Below, piece after piece: positions 1 to 10,176 of a DNA stretch of 64,000 nt. Source of the DNA: Sthenelais limicola (Eukaryota; Annelida; Polychaeta; Phyllodocida; Sigalionidae); assembly GCA_942159475.1 (NCBI GenBank), contig OW804096.1, forward strand, positions 111,574,194-111,638,193, read 5' to 3'. The position numbers and the translations under genes are program-made. How positions within the stretch are numbered: position 1 is the stretch's first letter; every line of letters begins with the position of its first letter. The notes beneath the pieces are model-generated. The model worked only from the letters and a program-made list of their open reading frames with translations, had not been told where the DNA came from and searched no databases.

Positions 1-950
1 CTGTCTGAAAAACTCCTAAGTCGATCTGTGTTATTTTCCACTATATTGTCATTTTCCAATTTCGTCAATTCCTTAGACCCCTTCCCATTGGAGTCATTCG
101 TGTCCTTGTCATAGTCCATCGGAGCAAAGTCATTTTCATCTGCTACAGTATACAAACCGAGTATTGAACCCTTCTTTACACTGTACCAAGCCGTACTTGA
201 GTTATATACACAAATTCTGATCTTATTGCTTTGGGCGTCCGGCTTTACTAACGCCCTTTTTACCAAATACGGGACTGGTACCTGTCTCTTGGCATTATCT
301 GTGACTCCCACTGTATCAGAGATATCTTCAGGAGCCACTACTGAATTTGTGAAATAAAATTCCGAGCTAGGTGGGATTTTAAAATTTCTGTCTGATCTTA
401 TGGCATATACCCCATTCCGATCTAAATTGAAGTTTATCTGAGCTCGAAACCTTCTCATGAAATCAACCCCCATTATCAGAGGGCAAGTTAAATTTGGTAC
501 CACATCAAACCAATGTCTAAAAGTACGCCCATACATAGTTAATCTCAGACGCACCTTCAATTCTATTTGGCGGGAAGAATTATCAGCCATGAAGATTCTT
601 TTCCTGAATTTCCGGATAGGGATGTCCCCAATTTGTGCAATTATACCTTTAAACAAAGTCTCACTAACACATGTGCAAGTCGCCCCAGTATCAACCAAAA
701 AGGGAATATTGGTAAACTTACCCACGGTAGCACGCACAAATCCGTCCTTCACTGGTAGTCTGATTCTGTCTACACGCTCGTTTTCCTCCTGAAAAAGAGT
801 GACTAGATCATAAGAGTCACCCTCCACATTGTAAAAACCTTCAGCGGGGTCCACAGAATGCTCACTAGGGATTACACGCCCTTTACCATCCACTCTGGAC
901 AATCTCCCAACTCTATTCTTTCCCACCATGCGTCTTCGGCGCAATGACAT
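1..950 (-). CDS. Retropepsin-type aspartic protease, start of pol (partial)
   Basis: Cleaves the element's polyproteins. The reading frame is open from ATG 950-948 to the window edge, about 316 residues. The catalytic motif FLVDTGATCTCVS is encoded around 701-660, with DTGA at 692-681. The second hydrophobic flap-side motif, LIMGVDFM, follows about 85 residues later, as expected for a retropepsin. The frame is +1 relative to Gag. Its ATG begins one base after the Gag stop (TAA 954-952), and several further in-frame ATGs lie just upstream inside the Gag tail. This suggests termination-reinitiation or a +1 shift, not the common -1 slip. No domain is recognised after the protease, and RT would follow outside the window. 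Confidence 0.8.
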   Translation of the reverse strand, partial: MSLRRRRMVGKNRVGRLSRVDGKGRVIPSEHSVDPAEGFYNVEGDSYDLVTLFQEENERVDRIRLPVKDGFVRATVGKFTNIPFLVDTGATCTCVSETLFKGIIAQIGDIPIRKFRKRIFMADNSSRQIELKVRLRLTMYGRTFRHWFDVVPNLTCPLIMGVDFMRRFRAQINFNLDRNGVYAIRSDRNFKIPPSSEFYFTNSVVAPEDISDTVGVTDNAKRQVPVPYLVKRALVKPDAQSNKIRICVYNSSTAWYSVKKGSILGLYTVADENDFAPMDYDKDTNDSNGKGSKELTKLENDNIVENNTDRLRSFSD

Positions 951-951
951 T

Positions 952-3762
952 TTATTCTTCATCATTGTTAACATTGGTTTTCTTCCTGCTTGGAGCAGGC
1001 GTGAGTTCGCGCTTTACAAGTTTTTGCTTGCGCTTTTCTGAAGTGGTGGCACCTTCATGGCCCGATTCCTCTGCCTCTGTCTGCGTTTCAGCACCTGAGC
1101 TTGGCTGGCTCTTTGGCTTAGGCTTAAACCACTTCTTCTTGGGGGTACTTGACGTTCCACAATTACCACACATATGAGTACCTGCCTTTGGCGTCACTGA
1201 CTCTACACTGCTGTCTCTCTTTATGAATTTCTTGGTAAAAGGCTTTTTGAAACTCTTCTTCTTGAAAGACACTTTCTTGTCTTCGTCGTCAGTAGTTTCC
1301 CCAGCTGCCATGTTCTTTAACAGGTTGATTACCGCCGTAGTAGAACCCTGGTGCTCTTCCTCTTTAGCCTCATCACTAACAGCATGGCGATTCGCCGCCT
1401 CCATGGCCTCATCCAAGGTTTTCGGATTATCGGCCATGACTCTCTTTGACAAACTGGGCTTAAGATTTGTTATGTAAAACTTCATCTGTGTCTTGTCATC
1501 GACACCAGACTTAGCCAAAAGTAGATCCATTTCGGCATCGTACTCTTGTAAGGATTCATCTTTGCCCTGTCTGCGGCTGCTGTAGTCCTTCATGCGTTCG
1601 TGATAGGACAGCTTCTTAAACTTTTCCAGAAATTTTCTTTTGAAGGTCTCAAATCCTGACGTAGGATTCCTCGACCTATACTGTTTATAGAAGTCTAGGG
1701 GCTTACCCTTCAAAAACTTCTTTATTCCCTGTGCCTTCAGTGAGCTAGATGCCCCCAAGGAATCAGTATATTCCTCGTAGTCGGCCAAGAACTGCGCCGC
1801 CGACATTAACGTCGTTGGCGCTGAAAATTTCTCGGGCGGTGCTGCCAGTGTTTTGGCGACTGACGCACTATCTTTTGTCACCTGTTTCACCGCCCTGTTG
1901 CTGATCATTCTGAGATGGTTTTTGCTGTCTTTCTCGTCATCTGACGATGACGAATCAGTCAGCCAATCATCCTCCCATTCATCTGAATTGTCATCCATCT
2001 GTTTTTTCTGGCGTGACCTTCTGTGAGCTCCCATGGGCATCTGTCTCGAGTGCCTGACTCTGCCCCTTTTGAACTCGTCATCGCCAGGGTCTTCCATCTC
2101 CCATTGGCGTTGGACAAGATAATCATTGTTCTGACGCCCCACAGATCCTATTTGCCCATGTGTGTTGTAACCTGGACCTTCTTCCACATGTACACGTGTG
2201 GGCCTCGGCCTTATTGGGCTTATTCCCTGCACTGGGAAGGGATCTCTGGAACTTTCTCGTCCTATAGACTGCTGTGGGACATACACACTGTGCCTACTCA
2301 CGCTTTGATAACCATCCAATTTAAGAGGCGCCGTTGGCCTTGGAATTTCTCGTCCCAAGTCTCTATTGTACGCCGGCGGTGGCGTGTTTTGAGGGATATC
2401 CAACCTGTTGTTTAATCCTCTTATAGATGGTGCTGGAGGCATTGCTGTTCTGTAGATGCTACCATATGAATCGTTTATGTCAAAGTGTTGACCTGTCTCT
2501 TCACCTGGGAACTGTTGTGGCCGCGGCAATTCGTGCTGGATTGTCTGAGTTGGTCTATCCATAGTGGGCACTTTCGGCGTAGGTTGATGCACTGCCTGAA
2601 CTTCCAGTAGTCTGTTTCTTATCTGCAGCTTTCTTATTACTTCCCTAAGCTCGTTCACCTCCTGCCTATGGTCTATCTCCATCCTATCCAGTTCCATTGT
2701 ACAGGTATGCACCAGTTCATCACTTTTGTACCTGCACATATCTAACTCTTGCCGCACAACATTGTTCTGAGTCTCCAAGTCAATCCGTTCCTCTCTGAAC
2801 TGTTGCAATTCACATTCCAGATCTTGAGCCCTTTTCTGCTCAAACAGGATCAGCTCATCCCTCCTCTTTAGTTCCTGGATGTACTTTCTTTGAGGATCCA
2901 TCTGTGGCACTGCACCTGCTCCTTCCAGGTGCATTGTAGCGTACGTTCTGAATCTGTCTCCTGCAGATTTTGCCTCAGGCACACCACCGGTCGCACCTAA
3001 TGCTTCAGAACCCCTACCTTCACTATCCTCCTTCGACGCCATTATGTTTTCATAAGTCTTAGCAGGCCTGTTTACCTTCAGGGTGCCATCCCCATTCACA
3101 TTAGAGAGACTCCAATCTGAGAATGAAGATAGATCCAACCGATCACGTTCCCTATTGTTCTTTGTTTGTGGGACCGTCAAGTGATCTTGTTGGTTTCCCT
3201 CACTCTCATAGCCCCTTCTATTGGGATCCTCCCTGAACTGTTCTCTGCCAGAATTGTGATGTTTTCCTGGCGTCAGCACTGACTTATACTTGGATCCCGA
3301 CAGCGTGGATTTCTGAGAATCCCCGTCGTCGTCATCCGGACCTTCTTTTAGGGGACCTACAACACCAAAGCCCCCCGCCAGCTCATTGTCTCTTTGCCAG
3401 TGTCTTAATTCCTCCAACTCTGGATATTGTACTTTGGTAGGAGTACCCAAAATATCCACAGCTAGCGCCCCTTCATCCCCTTCTGTCTTGACTTTCTTAT
3501 CTGCAATTGGGGTTGAAGTAGAGGGTTGGACGCCCTCAGCCGTTGATGTTGACGGTTGGGCGTTCTGACGCAATGCTCTTACTTGGTCGTGAAGGAGTGG
3601 TTGCTCTTGAATTTCATTTTCTTCGTCCATTTGACCACGGGGAAGCTGTACTTTAGCTAAATAGTTTCCCCCACTCCTTAGACGTTTCCAGACATCAGAA
3701 AACATGTACCCCGGTCTAGGCTTCTTTGGGGCCCTTGTCTTCCGGGTTCCCATGATGGACAT
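952..3762 (-). CDS. Gag polyprotein of LTR retrotransposon
   Basis: An intact ORF of 936 residues, structural protein of the retroelement particle. The first 40 residues are basic, and residues 45-290 are charged and low in complexity, probably disordered. Residues 292-390 are rich in E, R, L and Q in a heptad-like pattern and should form a coiled coil. Residues 655-800 resemble the retrotransposon Gag domain, with KGKPLDFYKQY, FKRKFLEKF and ESLQEYDAEMDLLL. The tail is very basic (clusters of K around 830-850 and 870-885) with one CGNC pair at 865-868 and no complete CCHC knuckle. The protein is long for a gypsy Gag. Start: first ATG after the leader; a second ATG lies three codons later. Confidence 0.85.
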   Translation of the reverse strand: MSIMGTRKTRAPKKPRPGYMFSDVWKRLRSGGNYLAKVQLPRGQMDEENEIQEQPLLHDQVRALRQNAQPSTSTAEGVQPSTSTPIADKKVKTEGDEGALAVDILGTPTKVQYPELEELRHWQRDNELAGGFGVVGPLKEGPDDDDGDSQKSTLSGSKYKSVLTPGKHHNSGREQFREDPNRRGYESEGNQQDHLTVPQTKNNRERDRLDLSSFSDWSLSNVNGDGTLKVNRPAKTYENIMASKEDSEGRGSEALGATGGVPEAKSAGDRFRTYATMHLEGAGAVPQMDPQRKYIQELKRRDELILFEQKRAQDLECELQQFREERIDLETQNNVVRQELDMCRYKSDELVHTCTMELDRMEIDHRQEVNELREVIRKLQIRNRLLEVQAVHQPTPKVPTMDRPTQTIQHELPRPQQFPGEETGQHFDINDSYGSIYRTAMPPAPSIRGLNNRLDIPQNTPPPAYNRDLGREIPRPTAPLKLDGYQSVSRHSVYVPQQSIGRESSRDPFPVQGISPIRPRPTRVHVEEGPGYNTHGQIGSVGRQNNDYLVQRQWEMEDPGDDEFKRGRVRHSRQMPMGAHRRSRQKKQMDDNSDEWEDDWLTDSSSSDDEKDSKNHLRMISNRAVKQVTKDSASVAKTLAAPPEKFSAPTTLMSAAQFLADYEEYTDSLGASSSLKAQGIKKFLKGKPLDFYKQYRSRNPTSGFETFKRKFLEKFKKLSYHERMKDYSSRRQGKDESLQEYDAEMDLLLAKSGVDDKTQMKFYITNLKPSLSKRVMADNPKTLDEAMEAANRHAVSDEAKEEEHQGSTTAVINLLKNMAAGETTDDEDKKVSFKKKSFKKPFTKKFIKRDSSVESVTPKAGTHMCGNCGTSSTPKKKWFKPKPKSQPSSGAETQTEAEESGHEGATTSEKRKQKLVKRELTPAPSRKKTNVNNDEE

Positions 3763-3870
3763 TCATGGTTCCCCTAAGTCCTCCAGGCTATACATATACA
3801 CTACACATATGAGATCGATGGTAATGATCTCACTTTCCCATCCCCTGGATTCGGCACAACTTGATAGTTT

Positions 3871-4092
3871 TTAAGCTTTAACATCCTTTGTTTCTGCCAA
3901 TTCAGCATCCCAATCTTCGCCTAACCAAACTGATGGGTCAGAGGCGGGTATTTCGGTCACCTGGATATTATGCTTAACATTATACCAATAGTTTTCCACA
4001 AAGTTCTTAGTGATAGCCTCCAAGATAATTTCTTCCTTCTCCTGTTCTGAAAGAACTCTCTGGGCTGTTGTGATGGCCATGGCGAGATGCAC
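3871..4092 (-). CDS. Small leader ORF upstream of Gag
   Basis: A 73-residue ORF between the putative LTR and Gag, ending 108 bases before the Gag ATG. It is acidic, without membrane segments or known motifs, and has tryptophans near its C-terminal end (WYN, VWLGEDWDAEL). A second in-frame ATG occurs at codon 5 in the context GCCATGG, a strong Kozak context. It is the first ORF on the expected genomic RNA, so it could be a real small protein or a regulatory upstream ORF. I do not recognise a family. Coding status is inferred from position and start context only. Confidence 0.4.
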   Translation of the reverse strand: MHLAMAITTAQRVLSEQEKEEIILEAITKNFVENYWYNVKHNIQVTEIPASDPSVWLGEDWDAELAETKDVKA

Positions 4093-4384
4093 TGTGTAGT
4101 TGGATGTAGTTGGATGTCTGTCTTTCAGTCACTCTGTGTAGGAGTCTGTTGTATCTTCCTCCCACTTGACTGCTGCTTACTCCTCTCAGGTCTCCTTACA
4201 CCCAGAGAAAGCTGGCTTGCTTTTCCCAGGTGGGCTATCTTTAGCCTCCCTGACTGGAGCTTCTCTACTCACCAGGTAGTGGAAAGGTTTGCTCAATTTC
4301 AGCAAACTTTCCACCCCTTAAGTTAGGGGATAATTCGTGTACAAAATACACAATTAACCACGATCTTAATTGGCTTCTCCACCA

Positions 4385-4632
4385 GTGATATAATACTGTG
4401 TGTCCCCAGTATTAATGCTACAATAAAGGTAATAGTCAATAGACTATCCTACAGTTTAAATTTTGAATAGATTCGGTGAGAGAGAAGAAGTGCAGACACG
4501 GCGACTGTAATATCATAAGTGAGTAGAGACGAGCCCACTCAGTGTATTTATTCCAAGGTTCTAGTGCTGCCCGCGTGGACGCAGCCACGCCCCAGGCCTC
4601 CCGAGCCTTCCCAGAAACCCACTACTGTAACA
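4385..4632 (-). repeat. Putative 5' LTR of the retrotransposon
   Basis: On the minus strand the stretch begins TGTTACAGTAG at 4632. It contains AATAAATAC (4552-4544), usable as a TATA-like or polyadenylation signal, and it is followed near 4384 by TGGTGGAGAAGCC, a possible primer binding site. The partner LTR lies outside the window, so the ends cannot be checked by alignment and both borders are approximate. Confidence 0.35.
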
Positions 4633-4639
4633 TCCTGCA

Positions 4640-7354
4640 CAGACCCTGCAGTATAAGCTACTGAAAGTCCCCACCCTACATTCTAAACCTCCTAATTTCC
4701 CTTCTCCCTCCCTCTCTCTTCCCTCTCCTACCCCCAGTCATGTAACTTTGTGGTTTCATTGTCAAAATTTAAATTGATACTAATTACCCCCTGGAAATCT
4801 AACTTCTTTTTTTTCATAATAGATTTTTCAAGTATTCTTGGAGTAAATTTCGAAATCCTATTTGTATTCCTCCATTACGAATCCTATTTGTGTTCCTCTA
4901 TTATGAATATTGAAGACATAATTCACATTGTGTTAATGCATTCTTTGGATTTAATGTGTTTATCAATTATGTTTATGTATTACTTGAATATATTGGTTTA
5001 AAAATGTGCACATTTCTAATGATTTTGTACTTACTTCAAGATTAAAATACTAAAGAATGACATGTATAGGGAGTCTCAGATATTATAAAGATGTCAATGT
5101 AAAGGGGGTCTGAAACTACTGGACAGGTGGAATTTTGAGGTTGGCAGGTAGATTTTAAATGGCAGGTTGATAATTTTGATCTTGTCGCACCCTGATATTG
5201 GATCGGTTTCATTCAATTGTTAATACTTGTTTTCAGGTTATAGGTTAGGGGTCTGACTACCTTAATACTTTACACCAGAGAAGCCTCCAACATGCAGATG
5301 GCAGCTGTATATTTAATGTTAATGTTTCCCCTACCGAAGGCAGTACGAATGCCAAAGGTGCTAATACTGGGAAACCTTGAGATAAGTCACACTTTGTGAC
5401 ACAGTGAAAATTTGAAGGCATTTTTCGGTGCTCTCGTGCCCTCTGATACCCGGGAGCTGGCCCAGGAGCTTGAAGGCATGTATTCCACCCACCTAGCCTG
5501 AAACCCTGGGTCCCATGGCTTTTGATGCAAACTAGACTCCTCGACTCCTGGTTTCCCAGGTGTTTCTCCCGGGCACCTACCTTACACAATTTATTTTTCC
5601 TATATCTAAGCTTTTATTGGAAATCCATACAAAAACCAATCCTAACCCTAGGCCTTAATCAGTGGTCCTAAGTCAGTGAAGGTAGTAGTGGATTGTAAAT
5701 GTTAAAAAGTTGGTTAGATGAGGGTCTCAACTCATTGTTATTAACTCTAGATACTAAGATAGTAACAAGTCAGCAGCCATAACCTCATCAGACTTATCTA
5801 GATCTTATGATCCTATCGGGATGGATCTACTCCATCAGCTATGGTCTATTACTCTAGCTACTTCACCAGGAGGGCAGTTGTCGGAGCAACTAATATCACT
5901 CTAGCAACAAGTCTATCGGCTGTGGTGTATCAGTCTATCACCTGTGCTTTACTGGTGTTGTATGGACACCCATTGCCCCGTCCTAATGGGATACTAATGA
6001 CATTTGCTGTTTGGAGCATTTTAATGACATTTAGCAGTTGACTATATTGATGGAAAACAAATTTGAAAAAAAACCATTTGTGGTTTGGAGTATTTAAATG
6101 ACATTTTGCAGTTTGGAGCAAGACAAGAATGATAAAAAAATAAATTGAAAAAAATATCCGTCCTAATGGGATTTTTATGACATTTGCAGTTTGAAGCATT
6201 TAAATGACATTTTGTGGTTAGGAGCAAAACCCTAGACTAGAATGTCTGGGGTCTAGTAGGGGGAGGAAAAGAAAAAGGGAAAGAGAGAGAAGAAGTGGTC
6301 TGGATTGTGAGAACGTGAAAGGGAGAGAGACAGAGGGAGACACAGTGTCAGACATGCATGCAGATATAATTGTTTAGTTTAGGCCTATATAAAATTTCAC
6401 GCTGAGATGGACTGAAATTGTGTAACACACAAAGATATAGGGACATAAACATGGCAAAAGTACAGATACAGGGAGAGGGGGAAGCAAAGAGGCAGAGACA
6501 AAGAAACACAACGAATGACAAAGAGAGGGACTGTTAGAGACCAGAGGAGGAAGAGGTGGTGTATAGGAGGAGGTAGTAGAGCAGGAGGTGGTGGCGGAGG
6601 AAGAGGAGGTGGGTGTAGTGGTGGTTGAGGTGAAGGGAGAGGAAGAGGAGGAGGTGGTGGTTGAGGTGGAGGAGGCAGAGAAACAGTGACAGAGAGACAC
6701 CATTCTTATAGATTTGTTCTCTCCCTCATACCCCCTCCCTCTTTCCCCCCTCTCCTCCACTCCGTCCTCTCTCACATAGGCCTACCCCCATCACGCGGCC
6801 CCATCAGTGCCTTAAACTAATCTCCTATATGGTTGACCTATATGCAAATAGCCTGGCTGTGGTGTGGCCTAGTGCGGTCAGGAGTGGGGTCAGGGGTGTT
6901 TTTCCTGTTGTTTAGTTCTGTCGGCTGCTGCATATGCAATTGTAACCCGTTTGAAACCCTTTTAACACTAATTTCCTCCAAAAGTGTTCCTGACACATAG
7001 TGGAGCATGTGCACCTCGAAAATCTAGGCCATCCGTCCCGTGGTTTCGTAGGAGATAGCAGAACTTACAGATTTGAAGATTTCCTATTAATATTTAGATG
7101 TTATAATAAGATAGAAATAAACGCGAGCTGCATATGCAACAGCTTATTCACAAAATGCAAGTGGCTTTAGGTGAATGCCGAAGGCACGCGTGAAAGACAT
7201 TCACCAAAAGCCCCGCAAGCTTTTACAATGACATTTCCGACCATCAAACTTTAGCTTATTATAATTTGCCAACCCTAGGTAAGTGAAGGTCTTCACCCAA
7301 TCAATATTTACTCAATAGACGTTAATCATATTAGGTCCTAATAGAGGAGCTTAC
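4640..7354. other. Gene-poor stretch, probable CMTR2 intron
   Basis: AT-rich DNA without a supported gene. It holds a diverged 180-base tandem repeat (5981-6240) and a purine-rich tract (about 6245-6710). The longer open frames here come from low-complexity sequence. I looked on the minus strand for the next CMTR2 exons and found none. Confidence 0.5.
5981..6240. repeat. Diverged tandem repeat, about 180-base period
   Basis: The phrase TCCTAATGGGA begins at 5981 and again at 6161. Each is followed by similar text containing ATGACATTTGC and GTTTGGAG or GTTTGAAG units, and shorter ATGACATTT units recur between them. The second copy is partial. Confidence 0.6.
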
Positions 7355-7469
7355 CCATTAACTGTAACAGATGTGACTTGAGACTAGAACCAACGGGTTG
7401 ATAATCAATACATATTACATATACTTCTGAATTGCCTGATTTACTTGTTGCAGGCTTGAAGACATGTAC
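7355..7469 (-). CDS. CMTR2: CMTR2 exon 5 (last one found)
   Basis: A 115-base exon, too short to stand out as an ORF. It reads [18 protein letters not shown] in frame with exon 4, which matches the strand after the catalytic lysine in CMTR2. Acceptor CTACAATAG, donor GTAAGC, leaving phase 1. The next exon is not visible to the left. Confidence 0.85.
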
Positions 7470-10176
7470 CTATTGTAGGATAAGAAAGGAAAATGATGAA
7501 TAACACAAATTTGTCATTAATCTGGGTACGACAATTTACAGATGGAGTAAACTTTTTAAACTTTATAAATATGAATGATACAATTTAATGATTAAATTCA
7601 AACCACTTACCTGAGAAAATACACAATTTAGCAGATACATGATACAAACTGAAGAAGACTCAAATAGAGTAAACATCTTTAGCACCAGCGAACCCCCCAA
7701 TGAGAGAATTAATAAGCTAGCGACCACTTCTGAGTAGTGGAGAGGAGAAACCACTGTCTCTTGTTCACCAGGTTTGTCTTGGCAATCTATACTGCCATCA
7801 CATGTTACCTGCAGAAAAAAATACATGTAAACGTTACTCATATATAGTGACAAGCACCTAGAAGCTAGACCATAGTGAATATAACTAATCTTATTTAAGT
7901 CAGGTTTAAAATGTTGATAAGATTTTATACTCCTTTCTTTGAATATTTAAACAAAAAATTCAGCTGCATGACAACACACTAGGGGATACAAACCAATTTA
8001 GTTAAATATTAAAACGAAATTTGATCAATGGCATTTTTCATTTCTGGAAATCTGTTAATATTACTTAATGGCAAATGTTGCTTACTAAATCCACAGGTCT
8101 GAGCTGCGAAACTCTGTCCATAAGTCCCACCACATTCTCCCTACACATTATGTTGCCGGTATTATCACAGCCAAAGTACCAGTTGTCTAGTGTCTCCAAG
8201 ATCAGGCGGTCATCAGTGATCATCTCGGACAAGGAATTCCCCTCGTAGTAAGGATTTAACGTATTCCCAAGCCATGACCAATTTCCAGAAAACCCTTGTT
8301 AATAATGAAAAAAGGAAGATTGGGCTCAAGGATTATAAATATATATTTTAGAACTTGTTAAACAAATTCGAAACTAAAAAAAATCAATCAGTCTAACCCA
8401 AGGTAGATCACAAAGCTACAATATGCCCAATTGCAAGAATAGTCAATAGATTTATTGGAGACAGTCGCTCTCAACAAGCAGAGCACATACCTCTGCAATG
8501 CATGTAATGATTGAGGCTAGTAATGAATGCCCCAGGAGCTTCACAGAGATGAACAGAGCAAAATGAATCACCCATGTTCTTCTCAAAACCAGGTCCCCTG
8601 CTCGAAAGTCCATCAGACCGAAGGCTAGCCCAAGTATCCCCGAGTGGGAGTATGGGGAAACTGGCAATGATCTCGTGAAATTTACACCAAGCCTGGGTGC
8701 AGAGCTCTGGCTTACGTGAGCGCTTGACATGCTGAATCACTTGTCCAGCCCTGTAGAGGATAGATGTGAATTATAGACATAGATATCACATACACAGAAT
8801 CACTAGTTGGAAATACCTTCATTTTTTGGCTATGTACCCGGCCAACTACTTAAATGGACATGAGGCTCTTAGAGTTTTACTGCTTTTTGAATTTTTGAAT
8901 TAATGTACTTGTTACATAATATTTTTGACTGAATAAAAATTTTAAATACAAAATAATACACACTCGATCAGGACATGACTCAGTACATAACCAGCTATAT
9001 CAACTCTAAGCAAGTTACTGTTCAAGTTCAAGTTCAAGTTATTTCTTCATAAGCCCAATTGCACATGAACCCCACTTCACTACACTCATCTTCAATGAAT
9101 GACAATGATGTATAAACATCTTATCTTCAAAGACATCAACTACACACCCAGGGTTTTTTTGTTTTTTAAAAACGCATTGGAAAAGTCCTGCGGTCCGGTT
9201 GCCTGCACCACCATTGTCAGCCCTGCAGACAACCAAAAATGAATATATGGGCGTCTGCCGGACAACCATGTTTTATCTATCTTTAGTGTGAGCAGACAAC
9301 CACATATTTTGTGGAGATATATGGTGGACAACCATATTTTGAAAAAATAAATATATTTGATAAAAAACACTTCCCTTCATCTTTTCCTTCCTAGCTCTTT
9401 GGATTCAAACCTCTATTCCTTAAATTAATTCCAATGTTGTCAACTTTATCATGTATAAAGTTATGTCTATCACATCAATTTCAGAATAATGAGGAGGCTA
9501 GTCAGGTCATGCCGGAATATTATCAATTTTAAATAGTGAGTTAGTTATTATAATTTTGGACCTATTCAGAATATTTCAAACTGATTTTAAGACAAAGATT
9601 TTGAAAATTCTTATTTTAGGAAACGTTGATCTAATGATTGATGAATATGTTACTTATTTCAAATTCCATGGAATATGGAATATAATATAGAAAATATATT
9701 TCATGATAGCCCCTACCAAAATATTGGAATTTATCCCACAGATATACTCCCCTGCCCCCTCACACACACACTCAAACACCTCCTGATATTCAATGAACGT
9801 TAATCATTAAGTGTTCTATGGTTTGACCCCTGCTTGGTTTGACTTACCTGTTGGTGAATTGGGTATGTTCGTGCCAATCACTTATATCGATTTCACTCAG
9901 CGATGCTTTAACTGCATTCAGTGACTTTTTGAAATCCTGGAGAATGTCTACACACCATGGTTCTGAGTTGTACCAATGATCAGGTGATGGCAGAGTCCAT
10001 TTAGAATTTTCAGTTTTCTCATATGTAAACGTTTTCTTGAACAATGATTCAACTTCTGCTATGATGGTAGGATCTTTTTGGATATTAGGACAACCGCTTT
10101 CCTGAACTTGCCAAGGAAAAGAGTTTGCTGCAGCATTCCAGTTTCTGGATTTCTTCTTGGACTTTTTGCGACCCAT
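7355..10176 (-). CDS. CMTR2: Cap-specific mRNA 2'-O-methyltransferase 2 (5' five exons, partial)
   Basis: Methylates the 2'-O of the second transcribed nucleotide of capped mRNA (cap 2), using S-adenosylmethionine. Five exons join in frame: 10176-9848, 8750-8491, 8294-8086, 7808-7611, 7469-7355, giving 370 residues plus one base. The FtsJ-like fold is clear: catalytic lysine K133 (QAWCKFHE), SAM loop HLCEAPGAF at 177-185, [16 protein letters not shown], catalytic D270 (VTCDGS) and K310 (LVLKMF), then [15 protein letters not shown]. Animal CMTR2 is about 770 residues, so roughly the C-terminal half (second, inactive methyltransferase-like domain) is missing. The last exon ends at a good donor, so the gene continues left, probably beyond the retrotransposon. 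Identification is by remembered family sequence. Confidence 0.92.
7611..7808 (-). CDS. CMTR2: CMTR2 exon 4
   Basis: Residues 267-332, with catalytic D270 in [21 protein letters not shown], and catalytic K310 in [10 protein letters not shown]. Strong acceptor (TTTCTGCAG) and donor (CAG|GTAAGT); phase 0 at both ends. Confidence 0.92.
8086..8294 (-). CDS. CMTR2: CMTR2 exon 3
   Basis: Residues 197-266, containing [21 protein letters not shown] and [13 protein letters not shown], all characteristic of CMTR2. The acceptor is AACAAG with a weak pyrimidine tract and the donor is GTAAGC. Frame is kept on both sides. Confidence 0.88.
8491..8750 (-). CDS. CMTR2: CMTR2 exon 2
   Basis: Residues 110-196, after acceptor CTCTACAG and before donor GTATGT. 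It carries catalytic K133 and the SAM-binding loop [10 protein letters not shown] stretch of about 25 residues between them (149-173) is an insertion relative to the human protein as I remember it. Confidence 0.9.
9848..10176 (-). CDS. CMTR2: CMTR2 exon 1
   Basis: Encodes residues 1-109. It starts with a basic [12 protein letters not shown] and ends [11 protein letters not shown] at a consensus donor (CAG|GTAAGT). The WHEHT phrase is typical of CMTR2 just before the catalytic domain. Start is the only ATG in frame before the conserved text. Confidence 0.88.

Larger units (their letters stand above)
1..4632 (-). mobile_element. 5' half of a Ty3/gypsy-like LTR retrotransposon
   Basis: Reading on the minus strand, the order is putative LTR, untranslated leader, a 73-residue ORF, a 936-residue Gag ORF, and a retropepsin ORF that leaves the window at position 1. 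This is the usual order of a gypsy-type element. Gag and protease contain no stop or obvious frameshift, so the copy may be young. RT, RNase H, integrase and the 3' LTR would lie to the left. It lies 2.7 kb downstream of the last CMTR2 exon found, so it probably sits in a CMTR2 intron. Assignment to gypsy rests on the Gag and protease types, since no RT is visible. Confidence 0.75.

Noticed and set aside
1..4632. Endogenous retrovirus with an envelope gene
   Set aside because: Only Gag and protease are visible; no envelope or RT is in the window, so a retrovirus cannot be claimed.
5257..5589. 110-residue minus-strand frame
   Set aside because: Considered as a CMTR2 exon or separate gene, but the text does not match CMTR2 and looks like a repeat.
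6374..6775. 133-residue minus-strand frame rich in Ser and Thr
   Set aside because: Comes from a purine-rich tract; composition is low complexity and no homology is recognised.
7870..9370. Minus-strand frames at 9039-9370 as extra CMTR2 exons
   Set aside because: Exons 1 and 2 join directly in frame, and this text lies in the intron between them.
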